Assembly: GCF_900114915.1 (NCBI RefSeq)
Contig: NZ_FOUS01000001.1
Location: forward strand, 682,001 to 746,000
Reading direction: 5' to 3'
Length of the DNA stretch: 64,000 nt
Origin: Bradyrhizobium sp. Rc3b
GTDB lineage: Bacteria > Pseudomonadota > Alphaproteobacteria > Rhizobiales > Xanthobacteraceae
Below the pieces are notes generated by a model. That model saw nothing but the letters and a program-made list of their open reading frames with translations. It ran no database searches and was not told the origin of the DNA. The translations under genes and the position numbers were made by a program. Shown here in pieces: positions 8,180 through 16,252 of this stretch; within the stretch, counting starts at the first letter, position 1, and every line of letters begins with the position of its first letter.

Positions 8180-8233
8180 AAAAGAGCCCGGACGGTGCAA
8201 GCACCGTCCGGCTAACCGCCTGCTTGGAGGCGG
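8180..8233 (-). terminator. tandem hairpins, terminator or leader element
   Basis: Two adjacent stem-loops: 8216-8221 with 8228-8233 (CCGCCT/AGGCGG), and 8188-8198 with 8201-8211 (11-bp perfect arms). Read on the minus strand the second is followed by CTCTTTT (8186-8180), a weak U-run. It lies 185 nt after the ABM-fold gene and 55 nt before the GreA-like start, so it may end the first transcript or attenuate the second. Confidence 0.5.
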
Positions 8234-8417
8234 CCGGCGTGAAGACCGAAGCGCGCGGTGCGCGCATCTATGTCGACGACATATGCCATGACATTCTGAC
8301 TATAGTGATTCATTTCGCCAGCAACATTGCGGCTAAACCGCACAGTCGCGAGCGATCGAATCGCTGCAACGGCCATAATTCGACGGTGATATGAGCTTCA
8401 GTTTTGGCACTGGCCTT

Positions 8418-8744
8418 TCACCGCAGCCCCTGCTCGTCGATCAGGATGCGGTGGATCTCGATGCGCTCCGGCAGCTCGATCAGGAATTCCGCGTCGCGCG
8501 CGAGATGATGGACCTTGGTCGGCTCGCCCTTGGTGAAGGCCGTCATGTCCTTGATGTCCGCCCAATAGGAAATGGTCGTGAACCACGTCTCCTCATCGCG
8601 GTCTTCGCGCAATTGCTGCACACCGAGCGCGGTCTTGAGCAGCGGCGGAATGCCCTCGGACTGCAGATAGGCTTGGTAGGCATCGGCAAGATCGCGGCGG
8701 GTGCGACCGCGCCAGATGCGAGCTATGGTCGGCTTGGTCGGCAT
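8418..8744 (-). CDS. ABM-fold (antibiotic biosynthesis monooxygenase-like) protein
   Basis: A 108-residue single-domain protein (IARIWRGRTRRDLADAYQAY, then EETWFTTISYWADIKDMTAF) whose pattern fits the ferredoxin-like fold of the ABM/Dabb dimeric alpha-beta barrel superfamily. No catalytic residues can be picked out, and the family includes monooxygenases, haem-degrading enzymes and proteins with no known activity. ATG 8744 follows AAGGAG with a 6-nt spacer; residues encoded upstream have no support. It stands alone on the minus strand. Confidence 0.7.
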   Translation of the reverse strand: MPTKPTIARIWRGRTRRDLADAYQAYLQSEGIPPLLKTALGVQQLREDRDEETWFTTISYWADIKDMTAFTKGEPTKVHHLARDAEFLIELPERIEIHRILIDEQGLR

Positions 8745-8980
8745 GGTGGACTCCTTCCGGGCGAAACGCCGTGCTTCGCAGTCCCGTTCCATGCGCCTCC
8801 CTGTCGCTGCCGGCAGCGGAACCTGTGCCGGCTGCTGACGGTCCCGTCTCGGAATTCCCCATCATTGATCTGAAGCAATGATGATCCCGACCACCAATGC
8901 TAGAACGACTCGCAAGTTGCGACTCAGGGCTTCCCAGCCGGTCGCGACAATCGCAGCGCGTGCTGGAATCTGAGGGCTCA

Positions 8981-9646
8981 ATGGGACGACTACTGAATAT
9001 CGTGACGCCGCTGCATACGGCGACCAAGCGCGACTACATGGGCCGCATGAACGACGACAAGATCGGCTGCTCGCTGAAAGCGCGGGAATACGAGGCCGAC
9101 TATTGGGATGGCGACCGCCGCTTCGGCTATGGCGGCTATCGCTTCATCGAGGGGCGCTGGGCGCCGGTCGCCAAGGCGCTGATCGAGACCTATGGCCTGA
9201 AGGATGGCTCGAGCGTGCTCGACGTCGGCTGCGGCAAGGGCTTCCTGCTGTACGAGATGCAGAAGATCCTGCCGGGCTTGAAGGTCGTCGGCTTCGATAT
9301 TTCCAAGCACGGCCTCGAAAATGCGCACGAGCAGGTGAAGCCGTACCTCTTCAATTACCGTGCCCAGGACATCTATCCCTATGGCGACGACAGTTTCGAT
9401 CTCGTCATCTCGCTCGGCACGCTGCACAATCTCCGGCTCTATGAGCTCGAAGCGGCGCTCAAGGAGGTCGAGCGGGTCGGCAAGAACAAATACGTCATGG
9501 TCGAGGGCTACCGGAACGTCGCCGAGTTGCACAACCTCGAATGCTGGGCGCTGACGGCGGAGTCCATCCTGCACACGTCAGAATGGATCTGGCTCTACGG
9601 CAAGCTCGGTTACACCGGCGATTACGAATTCATCTATTTCGAGTGA
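8981..9646 (+). CDS. SAM-dependent methyltransferase
   Basis: Class I methyltransferase of 221 residues. Motif I is VLDVGCGKGFLL near residues 75-86, followed by VVGFDIS (motif II acidic) and DDSFDLVISLGTLHNL. The N-terminus (RDYMGRMNDDK... YEADYWDGDRRFGYGGYRF) matches a subgroup often found in polysaccharide or sugar-modification loci. ATG 8981 is chosen because this is where family similarity starts and GAGG precedes it. It is followed after 13 nt by the dehydrogenase, suggesting a two-gene operon acting on a small-molecule or sugar substrate. Confidence 0.85.
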   Translation: MGRLLNIVTPLHTATKRDYMGRMNDDKIGCSLKAREYEADYWDGDRRFGYGGYRFIEGRWAPVAKALIETYGLKDGSSVLDVGCGKGFLLYEMQKILPGLKVVGFDISKHGLENAHEQVKPYLFNYRAQDIYPYGDDSFDLVISLGTLHNLRLYELEAALKEVERVGKNKYVMVEGYRNVAELHNLECWALTAESILHTSEWIWLYGKLGYTGDYEFIYFE

Positions 9647-9659
9647 TCGGGCGCGCCTC

Positions 9660-10703
9660 ATGGATATCAAGACCGCCAAGGCGGCCATTCTCGTCGAATC
9701 CGGCAAGCCGCTGATCGTCGACGAGTTCACCTTGCCCGATAGGCTCGAACACGGCCAGGTGCTCGCGCATGTGCACACGTCGAGCATCTGTGGTGCGCAG
9801 ATCAACGAGATCGACGCCGTCAAGGGCGTCGACAAGTTCCTGCCGCATCTTCTGGGGCACGAAGCGCTGGCAACGATCATCGAAACCGGACCCGGCGTCG
9901 TCTCCTGCAAGCAGGGCGACACCGTCGTCATGCATTGGCGGCCCGGCAAGGGCATTCAGGCCAATACGCCGGCCTATTCCTGGCGCGGCAAGCGCCTCAA
10001 TGCCGGCTGGGTCACCACCTTCAATGAATATGCCGTGGTCTCGGAGAACCGCGTCACGCCCGTTCCCGCTTCGATCGATCGTACAAGCGCGCCGCTGCTC
10101 GGCTGCGCGGTGACGACCGCGCTCGGCGTCGTCAACAACGACGCGCAAATCGCCATCGGCGAGGCGGTCGTCGTGTTCGGCGTCGGCGGCGTCGGGTTGA
10201 ACATCGTGCAATTCGCCGCGATGGTCGGCGCCTATCCTGTCATTGCGATCGACCGCCTCGACAACAAGCTGGCGATGGCGAAGGATTTCGGCGCCACCCA
10301 CATTATCAATTCCGAAGCGGTCAAGGATGTCGCTGCCGAGGTTCGCTCCATCACCGGCACTGAGGGACCCGACAAGGTCGTCGAGACCACCGGCGTCAAG
10401 AATCTGATCGAGCTCGCCTACGAGATCACGGCGAAGAAAGGCCGTTGCATCCTCGTCGGCGTTCCCCGCGAGAAGGCCGAGATCTACACGCTGCCGCTGC
10501 ACTTCGAGAAAGTGCTGAAGGGCTCGGAAGGCGGGCAATGCCAGCCGGCGCGCGATATCCCACGTCTCGTTCGCCTGAGCGACGCCGGCAAGGTGAGCTA
10601 CCGCGGGATCGTGACCCACGAGTTCGCGCTCGACGACGTCAACGACGCACTGGATTTGATGCGCAGCGGCACATCGGGGCGGATCCTGCTGAACATCAGC
10701 TAG
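9660..10703 (+). CDS. zinc-binding alcohol dehydrogenase family protein
   Basis: Medium-chain dehydrogenase of 347 residues. Catalytic zinc ligands Cys44 (SSICGAQ) and His67-Glu68 (LLGHEA) are present, and the nucleotide-binding motif is VVVFGVGGVGLNIVQ near residue 170. The cluster of four cysteines that binds the structural zinc in many members is absent, so it probably holds only the catalytic metal. It lies just after the methyltransferase. Its stop overlaps the stop of the convergent MFS gene by a few bases. The substrate is not predictable. Confidence 0.87.
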   Translation: MDIKTAKAAILVESGKPLIVDEFTLPDRLEHGQVLAHVHTSSICGAQINEIDAVKGVDKFLPHLLGHEALATIIETGPGVVSCKQGDTVVMHWRPGKGIQANTPAYSWRGKRLNAGWVTTFNEYAVVSENRVTPVPASIDRTSAPLLGCAVTTALGVVNNDAQIAIGEAVVVFGVGGVGLNIVQFAAMVGAYPVIAIDRLDNKLAMAKDFGATHIINSEAVKDVAAEVRSITGTEGPDKVVETTGVKNLIELAYEITAKKGRCILVGVPREKAEIYTLPLHFEKVLKGSEGGQCQPARDIPRLVRLSDAGKVSYRGIVTHEFALDDVNDALDLMRSGTSGRILLNIS

Positions 10704-11917
10704 GCCGCGGCGAAGGCGCCGACGGCACATCGACGCTGGCGCTGCAGCAGCCAGGCTGTGATCGCCATGTTCACGATATTCCAGGCGATGCCATTGACCA
10801 GCGCCGAAGCGTAGGAGCCGGTCCAGTCGTAGATCGCGCCGGCCATCCAGGCCCCCAGCGCCATGCCGGCGAGCGTGACCGAGATGGCGAGGCTGACGCG
10901 AAAGCCGGCCTCCCTTGCCGGGAACAGCTCACGGATGATCACCGCATAACTCGGCACGATGCCGCCCTGCGCCAGGCCGAAAATGGCGGACACGACGTAG
11001 AGCGAGACCAGCCCGTTGAACGGCAGATAGAGCGCGAGTGCCATGGCCTGCATCGCCGAGCCCAGCAGCAAGGTCGGCAGGCCGCCGATGAGGTTCAACA
11101 CCCAGCCGAAGATCAGACGGCTCGCCACACCAAAGCCGAGCATCACCGCCAGCATTTCGGCGCCGCGCGCGGAGCCGTAGCCGAGGTCGCCGCAATAGGC
11201 GACCAAATGGACCTGCGGCATCGACATGGCGACGCAGCAGCACATGCCGGCCAGGGCCAGCAGGCCCTGGGTGACGCCCGGAGACAGGCCGATGGCCTGC
11301 ATTGTGTTGCCGCAGCTCGCCGCTTGGTGCGCAACCTTGTGGAATACCGGTCGCCGCCGCAGAACCAGACAGAGCGGCAGCATCGTTGCGAGGCAGAACA
11401 GGCCGATGCCGATATGGGTCTGCCGCCAACCGTGCGCGGCGATGGCATGCTGGACGATGGGTGGCCAGATCATGCCGGCAAGAGAGCCGCCGGCCGTGGC
11501 CAGGGAAATCGCAAGGCCCCGGTGCCTGTCGAACCACAGCGATGCGTCGGCCACCAGGGGCGCGAAGCTCGCCGCGCCGCCGAGCCCGATCGTGACGCCT
11601 GAGATCGTCGCGAACACGGACAGGTTAGGGGCAAAGGCGGTCAGGACATAGCCGAGGCTCATCAGGATCGTGCCGCCGGTCAGTGGCGGCAGGATGCCGA
11701 AGCGATCCGCCAAGCGGCCGACGATGATGCCACCGATCATGAAGCCGATGATGGCGAGCGTGTAGGGCAGGGTCGCCTCCGCGCGAGGCGCATTGAAATC
11801 GGCCTGCAACGCCGGCAATGCCACGATCAGCGACCACATGCCAACGCAGCCCAATGCGCTGAGGGCGATGGAGGCGGTGAGGCGAATCCAGGAATACGAT
11901 TTTTCGATCGACGGCAT
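10700..11917 (-). CDS. MFS transporter (monocarboxylate-type)
   Basis: A 405-residue inner-membrane protein with about twelve hydrophobic segments. The loop motif GRLADRFGILPPLTGGTIL between segments 2 and 3 is the MFS signature. Layout resembles the monocarboxylate/oxalate-formate subgroup. ATG 11917 is used; a GTG nine bases upstream is possible. It is divergent from a LysR-type gene and therefore probably its target. The substrate is unknown, likely a small organic anion. Confidence 0.87.
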   Translation of the reverse strand: MPSIEKSYSWIRLTASIALSALGCVGMWSLIVALPALQADFNAPRAEATLPYTLAIIGFMIGGIIVGRLADRFGILPPLTGGTILMSLGYVLTAFAPNLSVFATISGVTIGLGGAASFAPLVADASLWFDRHRGLAISLATAGGSLAGMIWPPIVQHAIAAHGWRQTHIGIGLFCLATMLPLCLVLRRRPVFHKVAHQAASCGNTMQAIGLSPGVTQGLLALAGMCCCVAMSMPQVHLVAYCGDLGYGSARGAEMLAVMLGFGVASRLIFGWVLNLIGGLPTLLLGSAMQAMALALYLPFNGLVSLYVVSAIFGLAQGGIVPSYAVIIRELFPAREAGFRVSLAISVTLAGMALGAWMAGAIYDWTGSYASALVNGIAWNIVNMAITAWLLQRQRRCAVGAFAAA

Positions 11918-12068
11918 GTCAGGCACTGCGGCGGGTTTCCTGGGGCTGCATGGAGATCGGCCCTGGGGTATCGCTCGCCGTCAGCGGCGACAAAGCAGGA
12001 TTTCTCTTTTGTCGAGCGAGCGAAACTCATGCATCCTCCCGGCCTTCCCGCATCGCCCGGAGCCGGCC

Positions 12069-12725
12069 ATGACGTATCTGCTGCCGCCACTCAATGCCCT
12101 GCGCGCCTTCGAGGCCGCCGCCCGCCATCTCAGCTTCAAGCAGGCCGCTCACGAGCTGCACGTCACGGCCGGTGCGGTCAGCCAGCAAGTCCGCCTGCTG
12201 GAGGAACGGCTGGGGGTGCAGCTGTTCGAGCGACGGACACGGCAGATCATTCTGACCTCCGCCGGCGAAACCTATCTGGCGCGGGTCCGTGACGCCTTTC
12301 GTTGCCTTGCCGAGGCCACCGCCGAGCTCAAGCCCGAGGGCGTCACGAGCCTGCTGCATATCGGGCTCCACGCCAGTTTTGCCGTCGATGCGTTGCGGGC
12401 GCGCCTGGCGCAGTTCCGCCGGGCCCAGCCCCAGCTCGCCATTCGCATCAGTCAGCCGGCAGGGCTGCACGAGCTGCTCGAAGGCAAGGTCGACGTCGTG
12501 ATCGCGGACAGGGTGCAACGCTGTCCCGGCTACAAATGCGAGCCCCTGGAGAGCGGCTTCCTGATCGGGCCGCTGGGCACTGCCGATTGTCCGGAGATCG
12601 AAACCGTGCGGTCCTGCCTGCTTGGCGATGTCGAGCGCGCGCGGCCGGCCACGCCGAGGGCGCCGCTGGCTGCCAGTCCGGCAGGGCCGGCACGCAGACC
12701 ATCCAAGCCGTTCTTTTCCGCCTGA
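12069..12725 (+). CDS. LysR-family regulator with shortened effector domain
   Basis: The N-terminal DNA-binding half is typical of the GcvA-like group (PPLNALRAFEAAARHLSFKQAA, then HVTAGAVSQQVRLLEERLG). The protein ends at 218 residues instead of about 300. The effector domain fades after residue 190 into an Ala/Pro/Arg-rich tail (PRAPLAASPAGPARRPSK). No continuation with LysR character is evident in the other frames, so this looks like a C-terminal loss rather than one simple frameshift. It probably regulates the divergent MFS gene if still functional. Confidence 0.8.
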   Translation: MTYLLPPLNALRAFEAAARHLSFKQAAHELHVTAGAVSQQVRLLEERLGVQLFERRTRQIILTSAGETYLARVRDAFRCLAEATAELKPEGVTSLLHIGLHASFAVDALRARLAQFRRAQPQLAIRISQPAGLHELLEGKVDVVIADRVQRCPGYKCEPLESGFLIGPLGTADCPEIETVRSCLLGDVERARPATPRAPLAASPAGPARRPSKPFFSA

Positions 12726-12746
12726 ACGGGCCTGTTCTCAGGTTTT
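12721..12746 (+). terminator. possible intrinsic terminator after the LysR gene
   Basis: The stem CCTGA/TCAGG, containing the LysR stop codon, closes a GC-rich loop and is followed by TTTT. A short, weak hairpin; plausible but not strong. Confidence 0.35.
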
Positions 12747-12852
12747 GCCATGACCGGCTTCGCGCGCCGGCCGTAACCGGCGGTTAACCATGGATATTTA
12801 CGGTGTCGAAAGCCTCTGAACTGTGACTGTCAGTTGATTTCGAGTCGAGCCC

Positions 12853-15024
12853 ATGGCGTTCGGTAGCCGCGCAACTCCGCGAAGTATCGCCCCGACGGAG
12901 CCTGCGGCTTCGTGGGAAGCGCCGCGGGCTGCGCGGACCAAACCTGACGGCGCCGCGCCGGCGCTGATCAAGGGATCGCTGACCGTCACCGGAGTGCTGT
13001 CTTTCCTGCGCGAGAACGGCCGGCGCATTCTGACGCTGGCGCTGGCGTTGTTCGCTCTCGGCGTCGTCGTTCTGATGATTCTGCCGGTCCGGTACGCCGC
13101 GACGGCCCTGGTCGTGCTCGATCCCCGGGAGCTGCGCGTGACCTCGGATCAGGAGGTGCTGCCGGGCATCGGCCAGGACGCCGCGGCGCTTCAGAGCCAG
13201 ATCGAGATCGCCAAATCGGACGGCTTTCTCCGCCCCTTGATCGAGCAGCTCAAGATCGCCGATGACGATGATATCGCGGGCGGTCATACCGACATGACGC
13301 GCCTGCTCGAAAAATTCCGCAACCGCCTCGAGATCACACGCCGCGGGCTCACCTACGTCATTGCGATTTCCTTCACTTCGAACCGCCCCGAGCGGGCCGC
13401 TTACTACGCCAACGCCATCGCCGAGGCGTTCGTTGCCAGCCAGGGCCGCGTCCGCACCGAGGCCACGGACGAGGCGGCCGACTGGCTCAAGAACCGGCTG
13501 AACACGTTGAACGAGCGGCTGCGCGCATCGGAAGACGCCGTCGCCGCCTTCAGGCTCGAGCACAAGATCCTCAATGCCGGCAAGGATTCGACCACGCAGC
13601 AATTGCGGGTGACCGATCTCAATCAGCAGGTCTCCGCCGCTCGTCTTCGCACCGAGGAAGCCAAGGCGCGCTACGAGCAGGTGCAGCGCGATCTCAAGGC
13701 CAATGTCGAAGGTCCCGTGAAGCAGGACCTGTTGAGCATGCTGCGTGCGCAGCGCTCGACCCTGAACGACCAGATTGCGCAAAAGAAGGCGGTGTACGGC
13801 GACCGCCATCCCGACCTCGCGATCTCCTACAGCCAGCTGGCCGATATCAACCGGCAGATCGAGGTCGAGCGGAAAAAGAACATCGACACGGCGAAGTCCG
13901 AATATGAGGCCCAGCTGGAGCAGCAGAACGCGCTGGAGAAGCAGCTCAAGGCGGTCGAGACGCAGATGCTGGTCGACGGCCAGGCGCTGGTGAAGCTGCA
14001 GGAGCTGCAACGGGACGCCGATGCCAACAGGAACATTTACGAGCAGTTCCTGTCGCGGTTCAAGACGACCAATGAGCAGCGTCAGCTGCAGAACTCCCAG
14101 ACCAAGATCGCTTCGCCCGCCATTCCGCCGCTGCGCTCGACCCGTCCGCCGCTCGCTCTGCTGCTGGCGGCGCTGGCGATCGGATCGCTGCTGACATCGA
14201 CCGCCGCCACTGCGGCGATGACGAGCATGTCCGGCGGGCCTGCGCCGGCCGAGGCTGCCGTGCACGCAGCGGCGCAGGATACGCAAGACGGGCAAGTCCA
14301 GCAGCAGCTCCAGCCGCAAGTCCAGCAGCCCGCCGCTGCCGCGCCCCGGCCCGAGGCGGTGCCGCGCCTTCCTGTCTGGGCCCGCATCCCCGATCTTTCG
14401 TCCGGAGCCGGGACCAACACCAACACCGTCTGGCAAAGACCGATCGCTGCCTCAGTGGAGCTCGATCTCGGCGCCTATCTGCGGCCTCTGCTCGAGCGGA
14501 TCGATCGCGTGCCGGTGCGCGGTTGCAAGGTCGCCCTCGTGCTGTCGGTCGGCAAGAGCGCCGGCGGCAACACCGTTGCGCGTTCGCTCAATCGCGCCGC
14601 CGTGAACAGCGGCATGATGAGCGTATTGATCCGGCTGCAGGGCGAATTCGCAGGTCACCAGCCGCCGGTGACCGAATGGAACGACGGCTCGACCACGGCA
14701 GGACTCCAGTCGATCGACGAGCTCCTCAGTGCCGGCCGAAAGGCCGATGCGAGGCCCGAGGACGATATTCGTTCGGAGTTCGATCTGATCATCGTCCATG
14801 CCGGCAATCTCGCCTTGCAGCCCGACGCCATCGCGCTGGCGGCGCATGCGGACCTGATCGTCCTGGTGACGCGCGCCGGCGAGCTCGGTTCGGCGGCGAT
14901 GCGCCGGGTGACCGCCGCGCTGTCGAGGTATGAGACCGTGCCGACGGGTTTGGTCGTCAATCACGCGCCTGCGGGCTCGACGGCGCCGCACCCCGAGGGC
15001 GGCGCATTGGGCCTTGCGGTTTGA
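12853..15024 (+). CDS. Wzc/GumC-like exopolysaccharide chain-length protein with degenerate kinase domain
   Basis: A 723-residue inner-membrane protein. Order: N-terminal membrane segment (about 55-77, LTLALALFALGVVVLMIL), Wzz periplasmic domain, long coiled coil (about 190-400), the GNVR-type region with the RDADANRNIYEQFLSRFK element, second membrane segment (about 435-455), a Gln/Pro/Ala-rich linker, and a cytoplasmic CpsD/BY-kinase-like domain (about 540-723). The Walker A region reads VLSVGKSAGGNTVARSL, lacking the normal G-x4-GKT, and there is no tyrosine-rich tail. It probably sets polysaccharide chain length without kinase activity. It overlaps the GH5 gene by 4 nt. Confidence 0.85.
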   Translation: MAFGSRATPRSIAPTEPAASWEAPRAARTKPDGAAPALIKGSLTVTGVLSFLRENGRRILTLALALFALGVVVLMILPVRYAATALVVLDPRELRVTSDQEVLPGIGQDAAALQSQIEIAKSDGFLRPLIEQLKIADDDDIAGGHTDMTRLLEKFRNRLEITRRGLTYVIAISFTSNRPERAAYYANAIAEAFVASQGRVRTEATDEAADWLKNRLNTLNERLRASEDAVAAFRLEHKILNAGKDSTTQQLRVTDLNQQVSAARLRTEEAKARYEQVQRDLKANVEGPVKQDLLSMLRAQRSTLNDQIAQKKAVYGDRHPDLAISYSQLADINRQIEVERKKNIDTAKSEYEAQLEQQNALEKQLKAVETQMLVDGQALVKLQELQRDADANRNIYEQFLSRFKTTNEQRQLQNSQTKIASPAIPPLRSTRPPLALLLAALAIGSLLTSTAATAAMTSMSGGPAPAEAAVHAAAQDTQDGQVQQQLQPQVQQPAAAAPRPEAVPRLPVWARIPDLSSGAGTNTNTVWQRPIAASVELDLGAYLRPLLERIDRVPVRGCKVALVLSVGKSAGGNTVARSLNRAAVNSGMMSVLIRLQGEFAGHQPPVTEWNDGSTTAGLQSIDELLSAGRKADARPEDDIRSEFDLIIVHAGNLALQPDAIALAAHADLIVLVTRAGELGSAAMRRVTAALSRYETVPTGLVVNHAPAGSTAPHPEGGALGLAV

Positions 15025-16169
15025 CGGTGAAAGCGGCGCGCCGTCGTCTGCTGACTGCTGCGATGCTGCTGTCGATCTCGTTCGGAGCGCCGGCCTTCGC
15101 CGACACTTGCGTGCCCGTGCCGCAGACGGTGGCGCCGGCGAGGCTCGCCGCACTGTCGCGCGGCTTCAATGCCGACGGCTGGATCAACGGCGAGGTGCCA
15201 AGCCGCGAGTTGCTGCAGCAACTGCGCAGCGCTGGAATGACTCACGTCCGGCTGCCGGTGCCGGCCGAGCGCGTGATGCCCCGGTTCGCTGAGAAGGCCG
15301 AACGCGACGAGACGCTGCGCGCGCTCGAGAAGGCGCTGAAGCAGCTCACCGCGCTCGGCTATGCCACGTCCGTCGATCTTCATCCCGGCGAGCGCTTCAA
15401 TCGCCTGCACAAGGAAGATCAGGACGCGGCGCTGCGTGAGATGCAGGACGCCTGGGGCAGCCTCGCGGGAGTCATTCGCTCCTATCCGGCCGATCGCGTC
15501 TTCGCCGAGCTGCTCAACGAGCCCGATATCGACGCTGACACATGGCAAAGGCAGGTCGATACGCTCGCCGGCTTCGTCCGCAAATTGCTTCCCGCCACCA
15601 CTCTCATTGTCGGCCCCGTCAACTGGCAGCGCGCGGACTCGCTGCCGCGGTTTCGTCCGCTGGACGATCCCGACATCGTCTATGCCATCCACTTCTATGA
15701 TCCCATGGTGTTCACCCATCAGGGTCACTGGGATGCGCAGGATCCGCTGCACGACATCATGGATCTGCCTTATCCGATCAACGCCGGCGATCCCAAAGTG
15801 CAGGCGCTGCGCCAGGATCTGCAGGCGAGGGGCGCGACCAAGGCGCTCGGCATGCTCGACACTGCAATTGCCGCCGCCAAGGACAAGCCAGGCGCCGATC
15901 GCTGGCTCGCGCCCGCGCTCGCATGGCAGCAGCAGTTCAAGCGGCCGATCATCGTCAACGAGTTCGGCGTGCTGAAAGCCGGTGCGCCCAGACAAAGCCG
16001 GTTGCGCTGGCTGGCGGACGTCACCGCTTATGCCAGGGAGCATTGCTGGGGCTGGACGCATTGGGAGCTGGCGCAAGGCTTTGGCCTCGTCGATCGCAGC
16101 ACGGGCAAGCCCGATCCCGACGTGATGCGGGCGCTGCTTGGCGGCGCGCCCCGGCGCGCCCGGCGCTGA
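15021..16169 (+). CDS. secreted glycoside hydrolase family 5 (cellulase-like)
   Basis: A 382-residue exported TIM-barrel enzyme. The signal peptide spans about residues 1-27 (ending APAFA-DT). The general acid is Glu167 in ELLNEPDI and the nucleophile Glu314 in IIVNEFGV; a His on a strand end appears in YAIHFYDP. It should hydrolyse a beta-glycan, here probably the polysaccharide made by this cluster, for trimming or release. TTG at 15021 overlaps the preceding stop (TTGA), suggesting translational coupling; GTG 15027 is an equally possible start. Confidence 0.87.
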   Translation: MTVKAARRRLLTAAMLLSISFGAPAFADTCVPVPQTVAPARLAALSRGFNADGWINGEVPSRELLQQLRSAGMTHVRLPVPAERVMPRFAEKAERDETLRALEKALKQLTALGYATSVDLHPGERFNRLHKEDQDAALREMQDAWGSLAGVIRSYPADRVFAELLNEPDIDADTWQRQVDTLAGFVRKLLPATTLIVGPVNWQRADSLPRFRPLDDPDIVYAIHFYDPMVFTHQGHWDAQDPLHDIMDLPYPINAGDPKVQALRQDLQARGATKALGMLDTAIAAAKDKPGADRWLAPALAWQQQFKRPIIVNEFGVLKAGAPRQSRLRWLADVTAYAREHCWGWTHWELAQGFGLVDRSTGKPDPDVMRALLGGAPRRARR

Positions 16170-16252
16170 CATCGCACGGGTTCGCTATCGTTAACGAATC
16201 CTTACACATCGCCCCGCTATCGTGCTCGACGCGCGCTGCCAAAGGACGATTG

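Noticed and set aside
8188..8233. Tandem hairpins as a known riboswitch (mini-ykkC or SAM type)
   Set aside because: Loops lack the ACGR of mini-ykkC, and no SAM-riboswitch core is visible.
8110..8394. Small plus-strand frame over the tandem hairpins
   Set aside because: No good ribosome site, overlaps the GreA-like start, and the hairpins explain the sequence better.
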